This document shows, in pieces, positions 48,601-60,100 of a DNA stretch of 64,000 bases. The notes under the pieces are model-generated. The model ran no database searches, was not told where the DNA came from, and was given only the letters and a program-made list of their open reading frames with translations. Both the position numbers and the translations under genes were made by a program. The stretch's first letter is position 1. The number at the start of each line of letters is the position of its first letter. Origin of the DNA: Lineus longissimus (Eukaryota; Nemertea; Pilidiophora; Heteronemertea; Lineidae); contig NC_088316.1 in NCBI RefSeq assembly GCF_910592395.1, positions 14,260,001 through 14,324,000 of the forward strand, given 5' to 3'.

Positions 48601-51600
48601 TGTAAGTATCTATTTGCACGATTTTTTCCAGAAATTTTCTTTAATCGTGGAAATAAATAGATGCTCTGTTTCAATTTAAAGCGTCCAATACTTCTGAACA
48701 AAAAAATCGAAGTGAGAAGACTTGTGTACTCAGCACGGGCGTATTGCATCTGATATAATTACAATATAATTCCTTTCCAGGACGTTTTTAGAGGTGATGC
48801 CAAATGATCCCGAAGATGTAACATGGTTTGAGGAGGCAAGATATTGTGTTGGTGGCCACACACTGGACATATCCATCTTTGATGACCATGCTGAACAAAT
48901 TGATAAAATAGATATTAAGGTGAGTGATGCAAGTGACAGCAAACCTTCAAAGGGGCAGCGGTAGCGCAGGGGAAGAGAGTCGGCCTCATGATCAGGAGGT
49001 CGTGGGTTCGACTCCCGGCCAAGTCACTGCTTAGTTCCCCTACTGGTCGAGTTCAAGTGAGCACCTTCTGGTTGCTCCTTGAAACCCCTGATTGATTTCT
49101 GTGGAGACCGGGGTAATAATATGATATCCCAAAGCGCTTTGAGCGAGAACTATAGTGTCACGGAATTGCGCTACATGTATATAAAAGACTCATTATTATT
49201 ATATATTATTATAAAGTTGAATTTGAAAACTTCCAATTGTGTAAATACATAGTGAATATAAAACAGGGCTGTTGAACCCAGATTGTTTCCAAGTCTTGTG
49301 ATGTGCAAAAACTTCTCATGCCGAAAGAGACTGGGAACACAGACCAACATTAAAATAGATTTGGGCGATTTGTATCACATGACAAGCTGCGCTTTCCATG
49401 ATTGGCTAATTCCTGGTGATGCTTTTTCAGCCTGGTGAGCTTGTCTTGTTGAGGAACCTCCATGTCTTCCTTCCGAAAAAGAAAGATGGCCAACCAGATG
49501 GTGCATCTGCCGAAGCAATCGAGATATGTCTACACGGAGGAAAATCCCATAACCGAGGGCTGTTCAGGACTATGCCATCAGCTGGATTAGAAATCATACG
49601 GAGAGTTGAATTTCTCATGAAGAAGCTGTCCGGTCAGTTAAGTGGTAAGAAAAATCTCCAGTTCCATGTGTGAAACTTTTCCACACTCCTGAGAACTTTT
49701 TATACGAATGTTTAGATCACCTGTTCAGCTGACATCAGTTATTGCATCTCCCATCAAAACCTAATGAAACTATTGCATATCTATAGAAAGTTGATGACGT
49801 GTACCAAGTATTGAAGAAGACTTAAGTATAAAGAAGTTCACAAAGGTCAAAATCTTTTTTAATTCTTGCACATACCCGCCTGTTTTACTTTGCAGACAGT
49901 TGCTTTGATCAAAGCCAGAGCCAATCCCAGCACCCAAGTCAAGAAAACGCTGTGAATCCTGAACAGGTGGTCAAAGACAGCCAGGAGCCTAGCACAAGCT
50001 GGCTGGGCCCTTCCCCAAGGAAACGCGCCAAGATTTTCATGGAGCCATCAGACTTTAGGTGTAAGACTACAGTGGAAGAGAGCCTCGAGGTTGACAGTGA
50101 ACCATCCGTAAGAACCACAAGATCGTCTGCTGAAAAATCGATTCACGACTCTGCGAAGAAATTAGATGCGAAGGAAAACGATCGTTTGGTTCGTCTGAAG
50201 TCTCCTGCAGCAAAACGGACGGACAGACCTGTTGTGTCTGATTATGAGCAGACGGACAAATCTTCTACAAGAAAAGCACTTTCAGAACCATTGCCGTCCA
50301 GTCAGTTGGCTGTGTCTACTATAGCCAAGTGTACAAAGCTACGGAAGGATGGAAACTTCGACAAACTGATCAGAATCAAAGCTCGTGTTGCTGACATTTC
50401 AACTGAATATGCATCAAAAGCCTTCATATTATTTTGCAAGAACTGTAATTTCATGTGAGTATATTAGTATTGTCATGGTCGTCTTCGAAACCAATTCTTC
50501 AATTACACTCCAATTACATAACTCTTCGTGAGATCTTCATTTTTTTACCTTGTTATTCTCTCTCTAACACCTGTCCCTCTCCTTAAAGGGCTAAAGGAGT
50601 TTTTACATCTAATTCTCTTCACCCAGGTCCCATTTTCCTCAGAAGCAACACCGCCTCATTCCTTCATCCAACTCTGATGCCAGAACAAAGATTCTTGACG
50701 ACATCTTTGCATCTGTAGCAACTGATCACCAACAGGAATTGGTCTACTATGAACTGAAATGTGCCAGTGTTGATGACTTCGAACTTTTGCAAGATATGCT
50801 GTTTATCAGGAAGGCTAAGGTGAGCGTCGGTAAAGGCACTCTAATACCCTGTTAAGGAGAGCATGTGTTGTTTAAGGACTATCAGGCATGTTGAGGTGAG
50901 AGTTGTTAAAGGGACTAGTACTGGCATATAGAAGAAGAAAGAGTAATAAGAATAACAAGAGTAAGAAATTCAATTCAACTTCTTTTTACAGAGGATGTTC
51001 GAACCGGGAGAAAGGCTTACTGGTACATCAGTATGGTGAGTATGTCAAATACCAATAGCGCTAGAGACATGCTTTCAAGTTTTCCACATTATATTTCTAT
51101 TCAGCCCAAATTAGTCTTATGAGGATTAAGTCGCAAACTGGAGGCCGGAATTAGATCAGTTAATGATATCTGCTGAGGAAATCCATTCAGTTCTGTGTCT
51201 TTCACCATTTTACTGTAGACCTAGCTGACCAATGTAATATATTTTTAGCCATGGTGCTTGGATGGAAGTTATGAATGCCCAGCAACAACAATCAGATGGT
51301 TCAGTGAAATATGTGTGTCCAATATGTTCTGATGGCCAGTCAGCAGGAAGTTGTAAGTAGATAGATGCTTAACCTACTTTTCAAGATCACAGAGGTCAAA
51401 CTCTGAAATCTCTCTACATTTCAGCATTGGGTGGTTGTGCTGAGTGACGCTGTCTTCCGCCAGAGATAGGGTCCATTGGAAGCTCCCTATGTGTCTCACT
51501 TGATGTGGTCGTTTGCTTGCCCTGCACGAACACCAGGCAGGAACCTCGGTTTTATGTCTCATTTGAAGGAATGTGAAGAACCAGGAACCTAAAACAAGCT

Positions 51601-52285
51601 GTGAACTCTGACTGAAACCTACTGGTATCTATAATTTGGTACTGAGAAATCTGCTTCCCTTTTACGCCAAAATCACCTGCGTCATCTTTCACTGCTGTCT
51701 CATCTTGGTTTCAGTATTGAACCGGATGTTTCTGGTGACGTTTACTGTTCACGACTTCAGTGGAGACATGCAAGTTGCCTGGATTAAAAACATGGTAAAT
51801 ATTCTAAACAAATATATAACCATAACCAGAAGGGAGCAAAGTCTATGATAAGTTGAGTAAAGGAAAGTTCGCTACATGAGGTTATCAGGTCAGCTCAGCA
51901 AGTTGGAAGCCTACCTGATTCTCGGCAAGCTGGGGAACTAGTTCTAAGGGTGCTGTTGGATGAAGATATGTCAGCGCGTGTTCCTGGCGTGTGTCTCTGC
52001 TACAAATGGAATCTGACTGGTTTAATTCTCTGATTGGTTTGTGTTTTTCAGGACAAGTTCTACAGGCAACCGGACTTGGATGACACCCCAACACCTGAGG
52101 ATCTGACGAAAGCCTACACGTTACTTTCCACGATGACGTCACTGGATAAACCATTATTTGAGCGCCCTCTTTTAGACCTGACACTAGAATTGATGAAGAA
52201 GGACGACGAAACACAAGCAGGGGCTAAAATTGTCAAGTGTTGTGGTCGGTCTATTAATATGACACTAAACAGTGACACTGAATGA
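45691..52285 (+). CDS. POT1: POT1, protection of telomeres protein 1, with duplicated OB2 fold
   Basis: Sixteen exons: 45691-45787, 46012-46280, 46621-46764, 47020-47123, 47385-47526, 47752-47944, 48239-48339, 48525-48601, 48781-48919, 49431-49644, 49896-50454, 50627-50819, 50992-51035, 51249-51352, 51715-51794 and 52052-52285, giving 897 aa (human POT1 is 634). POT1 is the shelterin subunit that binds single-stranded telomeric DNA and TPP1. OB1 spans ~5-140 (FYGVVTF, DLVRFHRVRM). OB2 occurs twice, at ~160-300 and ~343-480. A linker (~494-640) has an SQ cluster and basic PRKRAK. The C-terminal OB3 with its resolvase-like insert (~640-897) keeps the four zinc cysteines: C674/C677 (CKNC) and C782/C785 (CPIC). 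FLVTFTVHD and DKFYRQP match human FVMTFTLDD and DKFFQIP. The start is taken at 45691 by alignment with OB1, and a longer N-terminus from an upstream exon is possible. Confidence 0.93.
48952..49212 (+). mobile_element. tRNA-derived SINE in POT1 intron 9
   Basis: The head has a Pol III A box (TAGCGCAGGGG, 48962-48972) and a perfect B box (GGTTCGACTCC, 49005-49015). A body with AAAGCGCTTTGAGCG and GCGCTACATGTATATAAAAG follows, ending in a simple ATTATTATTATAT tail. Head-body-tail order and insertion inside an intron identify a SINE rather than a tRNA gene. Confidence 0.82.
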
Positions 52286-52455
52286 ACCGGGTGTTTCAGA
52301 AAATTACTAATGAAATTTTGCCAATGTGCTAACTGGATAAACCATTATCGGGGCAACCTTTCGTGGTCTTGATGGACTTCTGCTGATGGAGGACCAAGAC
52401 TATTCTGCATTTTATGTCAATGTTCATACATTATGCATTTCAAACTTTATATTTA

Positions 52456-52461
52456 AATAAA
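52456..52461 (+). terminator. Polyadenylation signal of POT1
   Basis: AATAAA 170 bp after the POT1 stop, followed about 35 bp later by a GT-rich stretch (TTGGTTTGTGTGTC), the usual cleavage context. Confidence 0.75.
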
Positions 52462-52708
52462 CAGCTGCTGTTCTGCTATAATATCTTTCTTGGTTTGTGT
52501 GTCATAACATAACCATGCTCCTACTAGCTCAGCCAAAGGGTCATGTCAATGTGGACATGTCTCTCAGCTCATTGTGGGGTGTTTGGAGTTCTGGAGGTCC
52601 TTAGCTGATATGCTTCTGGTGGCATTTCAATCCTTTTTTTAGTGCCCACATGTCTTTCTCCTTTTATAATCGTTTTGTCGGCCGGTTTGTTGTACATTTA
52701 TCATTTTC

Positions 52709-53290
52709 TCATGTTGGATGTGACATTGTCTCTGATTGCATTTAAATGTTGAGATCGCATGTTGGATGTGACATTGTCCCTGATTGTGTTAAATGTTGAT
52801 ACATTGTTTCTGATGTAGATAGGTAATAATTGTCTCTGATATAGTCGAACATTGACTCTGATGTAGTTATGTTGGATGTGACATTGTCTCTGGTGCAGTC
52901 AGCCTGGATGTGATTGATACAGCCAATGATATTCTTGCAATGAAGCAGTGACTCTGATGTGTAATCTAGTTGGAAGTAGCATGATGAAGTCAAGTTGGAT
53001 GACATTGTCTCAAATGTGGTCAGGCTGGAGTTGGTTCAGTTGAAAGTAGCAGTGTCTCTGGTGTAATTGGGTTGGATGTGGCATTGTCTCTGGTATATTC
53101 ATATTATATATGTCTTGTCTCTGGTGTATTCCGGTGGGGTGTGATGTTGCCTCTGGTTTAGCCTGGTGGGAAGTGGTGAAGTTAGTAAGGTTATCGCCCA
53201 GGATGTGACATTATGTCTCATTAAATAGTAAGGTTTGATGGGCCTTTGTCTCTTTAGCATTTGGGTTCTTATTTGGTACAGTAGGATGTG
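52709..53290 (+). repeat. Degenerate repeat field around TTGGATGTGACATTGTCTCTG
   Basis: The words TGTTGGATGTGACATTGTC and CTCTGATGTAGT recur more than ten times with irregular 30-60-bp spacing and many substitutions. This is an old, decayed minisatellite downstream of POT1. Confidence 0.7.
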
Positions 53291-53497
53291 GTGTTATGTG
53301 AGGTGTTATATTACCCAGACCCGATGAAGCATGTCAAATATACCCAAGGGACTTGCACGGCTGGTATTGTACCCTATGGTTCTCTACCCATCCTGACATA
53401 CTAGTAATCAATCATTTTCAATATACTCCACCGTTTTCTATCTGAAGTAGGGGAGTATCAAAAACCTGAACCATCAGAGTTAATCGGTCCGTTACCT

Positions 53498-53746
53498 CCC
53501 TCTAACGGAGTCCGGGACGGCGGAGTGGATCCAAGGCTTGAGGGTCAAGATACAAGGCGCTACGGGAGTGCGGATGCGCTCCCTCTAACGAAGTCCTGGA
53601 CGGCGGAGTGGATCCAAGTCTTGAGGGTCAAGATACAAGGCGCTACGGGAGTGCGGATGCGCTCCCTCTAACGGAGTCCGGGACGGCGGAGTGGATCCAA
53701 GGCTTGAGGGTCAAGATACAGGGCGCTGCGGGAGTGCGGATGCGCT
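53498..53746 (+). repeat. 83-bp tandem repeat, three units
   Basis: Three exact-length units start at 53498, 53581 and 53664 (CCCTCTAACGGAGTCCGGGA...GGATGCGCT). They differ at only a few bases and are clearly more GC-rich than the surroundings. The 83-bp period is not a multiple of three, so coding by repetition is unlikely. Confidence 0.93.
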
Positions 53747-55854
53747 CGATAGTCTCCGTTGGGGAGACTGAGCATGATAAGGTATACCAATCCAGTCGCT
53801 TTTTAGGGACTCAGCCTCTCCAGTAAACGTATAATACAAGTTAAATATATGATTTTGAATGTGTTCATTGCTCTTGAAAAACGGAAAGAAGAGCAGTCGC
53901 ATCAATTTTATTACATGAAGTTGTAGATACATCCCAAAGTCACGACGTTTCCTTCCCGATTTTACAGTAATAGTACCAGCATGTGCTGCCGGTGTAGAAG
54001 TTTAAAATGTCCTAGGATAAAATGTCCGGGAACAAAGGATTCTATTATGCGCTTCAATCTCTGAGCTATTGACTGTCAGGGTCTCTATAGAACCATATTG
54101 CAGAATACAATAGGGCCGGACACTTTTTCCAGGGGGGACACTTTTTACTTTTACACCGGGTAAAGATTGCAAGTCTTGCTCTAACCACACTTCTTTACCA
54201 ATCCACAATCAAAGCGTTGCGGGTTCGAGCATTGACCGAGACCGTTTGTCTGTTACTGCAAAATCGATTAGGACATGCCGACTTTCTAATTACACATACA
54301 CACACGTATACGATACTTTGAAAGTTGCGATGTCTTTCTTCTAAGGGACTTCCTTTTCGGAAATAAAAGTTCAGAACTTGAAGACCAAATAGCTTGTCCA
54401 TTCGGGGTACAATTATGTCATCCTCCCTTTGGCAGAATCCTGAGGATGCTCGTCTCTCATGTTTTGGAGGACAGTCTCGAAGGAGATTCTCAACATAGAT
54501 TCGCCGCATACTCTGATTACCACCCAGATATTGAAGAAACCATCAAAAAACCCCAAACCTCATGCCTCATTGAATTTATGAAAAGCTACTGATGATAAAC
54601 CGGGCTTTTTTTATCTGGCCTTATGTCACATCGTTGTGTCTAGGAGGGCGTCTCCTTCTGCCACAAAACATTTCATTGCGGCCGCAGCTCCTAGAGGGGT
54701 AACAAACATTCGCCGGACAAGTTGTGGCAAAAGTTGAGGAAAATCCAAGAAAACACTGGCGTCACGGAACAAGAAATCTTGTGTTGGTTGGTTTTTCGTT
54801 AAACGCATATATCATACAGTTCGCTGCTTTACCCTATACAGCCGGGTTGGTTTGCTTAGGGAGATGAGAGGATTCTGAGAACCACTAAGAAGGGAGCATT
54901 TCACATTTGAAATATCCCGCCCTTTCATCGGGGTCCGCACTATTTATAGGCCTTGTGAGATTGTCACATGTCCTACACGTCACATCCTAGGCCCTGTCTG
55001 GCGGCCAGAAGCAGGTCAAACCGGCAAATTGATTTCTGACGCCAATTTAATCTGATTTAATCTCGGTCATCCTTTGCCGAAATCATCCCAATCTCGACAA
55101 ATGATAACTGTACGAGTCAGCAAACTTGTAGAGATGAACAGTTCCTGTAAGTAGCATTTTTTAGTGTGATTTAGAACCCTGTTGTAAATGCTCTAATTGA
55201 GGCGTGGAAAGAGCAAGTCTTTGCCGAAAGTGCTTCAGATTTTCCAAATTGGCATACATTGTTGACCTTATCAGTGGGCAGTTCCCCACTCCCGTCCTCG
55301 CCCCAAGTCTAACATGACCGATTCGAAATATGAAAAAGATAATAGGCAGGTTTCACAAACCTACAAACTACAAACTATTTCGTGGTATCGGGGCATTTGC
55401 TAGTAATTCATTTTCTTCTCAATCTTCTAAAAGTATTATGCCTACGTACGACAGTCATATCTGATTTCAAATCAAATCATCACCAAAAGCATGATGGACA
55501 GCAAACCAACAGCTGCTCTTGATGACCTGCATACCGGTTGACCAGGTGATGAATTATTGCTGTCTAGTCATTGAATATTGATTTCATAAGAATAACACCA
55601 GAATTACATAATCATAAAATGTGATCTCACTGTAAACCCGGCTAGGAACTGTTGCATATTCATATGAGCCGATGGTCTTGTAATTTTGTAGCCTACTACC
55701 CTTTCCGAGGGTCAAATAAAATATGACTTTGTTTTATTGAGTGGAAACTGCGGACAGGGTTCGAACTCAAGACTATTGGAGAAAAAAACCTCCAAAGTCT
55801 ACTGAATCTTGGACAATTTTCATACGTCATCCCAATTAGACTTGCATTGGCCTG

Positions 55855-55995
55855 ATTCTTGCCTATTTCGCCTGGTGTTAATTTGCCTTCTCCCATTTTG
55901 CCTTTTCCTTTTTTGTCTCTTTCTACTCTGCCTTATTCTCTCTTGCCTTTGCCTTTTTCGCCTTTTCTTATTTCGCCTTTTGCCGTTTTGCCCAT
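55855..55995 (+). repeat. Pyrimidine-rich GCCTTTTC repeat tract
   Basis: Many imperfect copies of GCCTTTT / GCCTTTTTC in tandem. A local low-complexity minisatellite in intergenic DNA. Confidence 0.7.
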
Positions 55996-56444
55996 TGACA
56001 GTTTAAGGTGAAAGGCTATAGAAACTAAGAACCCATTGAAATATCAAGTGGAATGTCTAACGAATGAGCAATTTGCAGATCAATATGCATGTGCAGAAAC
56101 CAATAAACCATTAACATGATTAAGGCACATGGCTATAGAAACCATGAACCCACTGACAGTTCAAGGTCTTTGCTATATCCCAATTAGATTATGACAGTGT
56201 CTCTAGTATGGTTCATGGGTAGATGAGGGTGCATGTCATTGATGGATACTAGAATAGTCCTTGACTTGAATGAATACAGGCCAGATTTCTATTATTCTAA
56301 GGGGGTGTGGGGTAGCATGTGGTTTGTTGGTGCGTGTGCGTGTGTAGGCTATACAAAACAGCCATCTTTGTATGGCCCTTGACAAGCCTATGCTGTATCA
56401 CAAAAAATACATAAGACATCATTATTATTAACTTAAAATGTGGT

Positions 56445-56450
56445 TTTATT
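56445..56450 (-). terminator. Candidate polyadenylation signal of the WD40 gene
   Basis: AATAAA on the minus strand about 670 bp beyond the stop codon at 57123-57125. Confidence 0.35.
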
Positions 56451-57122
56451 CTGATCTCCTCTGAACTCACTACCAAAATATTTATGTACAAGTTGCAACA
56501 ACTGACTAAAAAGGTGCACATTGTTAAATGCAATGTCACACTTGCGCGTTAAATTAGTTACTTACCACCATAATTGTGCTCCAATCACACAAACAGTGGT
56601 GCAATATTACTGTAAGTTTTATACACATACATATGAAGACTTCAGAGTTAAAATGCTCTGAAGCAATTCAAACATTTTGCACTTTTGAGCGCCTTGAGAA
56701 ATGTTCCTCTATCTCAAAAGTAGAAACAGGTACTCTGTTTCATTGAATACAACTATAATTATGACAATGGATTGGACGGAAATCTAATAAATAAGCCTCA
56801 CAAATCTGATGATGTATTCCTGTCACAGGCTCTTGAAATGATATCCGCAGAAGAGTGATATCATGTGAGCAGGTCACAGCTATTCAAACTGCTCATTTGT
56901 TAAGCGCTTTAGATTGTTTTGTGGCATTCTTCTCCGAAGTATGATATCACAGTTTTGCAGGGAAGACGATATTTGGCCGAGGTAAACTTTGACAAATAGC
57001 TACAATTTCGACTTTTGTGATCAAGATTGCCGGCACAAAAAAAAAACTGACATGTACTTGAGTGACCCTTGATACCAGTTCCAATTAACAAGGTACATAT
57101 CATTACTGTGGACAGATTTCTC

Positions 57123-60100
57123 TCAATCGTCAAAATAGTCAAAGTTCAGTGGGTCATTCTTGTTCGCTCGTAGTTTAGGGGCCTCAAGTTCTGGCGTGTC
57201 TTCTAATTCGTAGCAGGTCAAGTACTGGTATTCACTCGGCCCTCCACGATCGATTCGGATTGGTTTGTTCTTCTCATGGCGCAACCTACAAGACATATAG
57301 TACAATTAAGTGGACATCTTCATACAGAAATGGACGTTTTCGTACATCCTTGGGCAAGGCACTTCCATTCCTTTTCTTTCCAGAGCTGAAGCTATTGCAG
57401 TCTCTTATGGAGGTCTGTCCTGCAACAAACAACCAAAGGAAGAGAGCTTTGGCTGGTATTGGATCAAGCCGCGAAAACAACACAGCCAATATTCAAGGTC
57501 TTCTTTACATCCAACACGCATTTGGACTGATGTATAGAGTCAAGAATACTGAAAATACTGTGTATTAGTTTAAATGTGGTTGACTTTTCCAAAGTAGAGA
57601 ACACCTAGGCCAAAATTTCCAATGCCATCACATCCTAATTAGTATGGTAGTAATTGGTAGGTCATTGTTATCTTGTCATATTCTTACCTTTTTCCTGTGC
57701 CATGGTTAAACGGCTTCTCTTTGATCTGCTCAGCGATAGTTGCATCATCAACATAGAACGATGACCGCCCGTAGAATGTTGGTGTCAACGCCTGGGGTTT
57801 CTCCTGCTGAAACAAGGCAAATACATAATCACTGAAATCACTCATTTCATCAGACAAAACTCGATCAACCCCCGAGTGACTTAGGTCAGAGAACAAGCAA
57901 GTCTCATGAATTTCAAATTACAGTGACTTGTTTTCCTTTCCTCATTGCCCTGTGTCTATATCATGCTACAGGCATAAGGCAAGTTCCTTCCAAATTTGAT
58001 GCCCATACCCAGCCTATGTGTTCACCTATTAGGCTTGCTCTGAAATCTTGAGCTGGTAATTTATTACACTTTGTCTTAGACAGTCAAGACCCTATACCTC
58101 AATCTCATAATCAAACCCATTGCCAGCTATCTTATGTTAAAATTTTAGCTGAGTGATGTAGGCTTCCATGCTGTCCAGTAAATATCGGGGCTTAAGGCCA
58201 CAGGGACCATACGTAGTGAAGACCCCGAGAAGCAAGTGAGTCAAGGCAAAGACCGTACCTTCTCCTTCTCTTCTTCTGGTTCCTCTGACTCTCCACCTCG
58301 ACTGTCACTCACTCTGTCGCTTAGGACAGGATGGGAGGGTAAACTCATGGGGTCGACCAGCACGTCGTACGGTACCATAGGGTGGATGAACGTCTCTGAG
58401 TCAAAGACGTCCCAGGGATCGGGCTGTCCAAATGTACCTTAAGAGAGGAAGCAATTTTATAAAGTTTTCTTAGCAACTTTGAATACATATAGGGCTAAGA
58501 TCACATAGAGTGTCCTCTAGACAGCTAGATGTACCGAAAGGGTGATACTCAACACTCAAATATGAGCTGATGAGGTCATTTTCTCACAAATTACGTGCCG
58601 GGTATACCAGAGTTCTTAAATCATCCACAACGTGACACAGCTCGAACAGTACTTTGCAATATAACATCAACATGCCAGGTCATTTCAATTGGTCATTGGT
58701 CACAGCTTAGCTGGTCCTTCTCCTCATTCTCTAGTCAACCAGGCAAAACGTGGTCATTGGTGGGTTAGAATCTCAAGACAATACTTGTACCTTCCCAGTG
58801 ATGTGAGATTCGTCATTCTCTTGACTTAAGTTATCAACAAGGCTGTTTACCTACCTACATACTCTCCGTCTAACGTCCACATCCTGACCGTACAATCGAG
58901 AGAAGCCGTCAGCATCATTTTATGTTCCTCGACCAGATCTATACAAGTAACGCTCTCAATGTGCCCTCGCCAAGTGAACAACACTGGAAGAGAAAATAAC
59001 AGTACAATTTACCAACTTTTGAATTTTCGGTTTATAAACATGATAGCAGCAGTTGTTCACAGACCTTGATATCAGAGAGCTTGACAACTACTGAAAATGT
59101 CCAGGTTTTAGATTATACTTACATTCAGGTGGACTGTTCTCCGTGTGTTCCATAGCGTACATTCCTATATTCCAAACACAGATGAAGCCAAAGTTATCAG
59201 CGGTATACAACACTGTGTTCCTTTTGTTGACATCCATGGCAGTGATCATGCCGCCAATTTGTTGAGTCTGAAAATAACATTTTGGATTATTTCTCAGTAT
59301 AACTTTCAGTCTAATTTACTGTGCCCATTTTTCTAAAGCTACCCTCACCGAAAAGCAGTGTGATATCAGTCAGGATTCAGTCAGGTTGCAGTGTTACCTC
59401 ACATTTTTATGGCAGTGTTGAAATCAGTGGAAAGCAGTCATAGGGAGTGTTTTTCAGTCACGCGTTACCAAAGCATACAGTTATACAGCAATCAAAAATA
59501 GAGGTTAGGGAGTCATAAGCAGTGGTAAGACAGTCAAAATCAGTGGTAAGGCAGTCAAAAGCAGTGCTCATTTAAATATTTAGGCTGACTGATTTCCACT
59601 GCTTTTGACACTGAAAATGACTCCCCACTATGCATCATGCACAGGGCTGGCAGTGGGGTTCAGTGTTAATTTAAATATTTCGCAGCACACTGAATCCACA
59701 CTGAAACACCACTGATTTTGACTGCCATTTCCAAAACCTCCTGGAGGGAGCAGTCATTTTCAGTGTTAATATGAATAATTTATTCAATGGCATGCAGACA
59801 CGGATGCCGAGAGAGGTTTGGGGGACGTGACCCCCCTGCCGATGACAACCAAAGAAATTGTTCGAAAAAGCAAAAACTTCTAGCGAACTGTTACTTTTGC
59901 TGTCCTATTTTAGACGGTGTGTTTGCGTCCAATATGGCAGTGATGACGTCATTTGCACAAATAGAGGACATCGCCCTTGCATAATGACGTGACACAGTAA
60001 AAAGATGACAAATTCACGTCCTTGACCTACGTCATTGCAAACTTTGTCATAATGACAGTGGTCAGATGGGGTTACTAGACAATTGAAACAACACATGGCA

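Larger units (their letters stand above)
52286..57122. other. Tail-to-tail spacer between POT1 and the WD40 gene
   Basis: POT1 3' UTR to about 52,480, then a degenerate 'GGATGTGACATTGTCTCTG' repeat field, the 83-bp tandem repeat, a stretch (53.8-55.7 kb) with no recognised gene, a GCCTTTTC-rich tract, and the 3' UTR of the WD40 gene with AATAAA at 56445-56450 (minus). Confidence 0.5.

Noticed and set aside
48952-49025. A functional tRNA gene
   Set aside because: The anticodon arm does not pair convincingly, no Pol III terminator follows directly, and a SINE body and tail continue downstream.
54195-54808. Two minus-strand open frames (104 and 60 codons) between POT1 and the WD40 gene
   Set aside because: Amino-acid composition is plausible, but I recognise no domain and no consistent splice junctions link them. 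Without transcripts or homology they cannot be called a gene.
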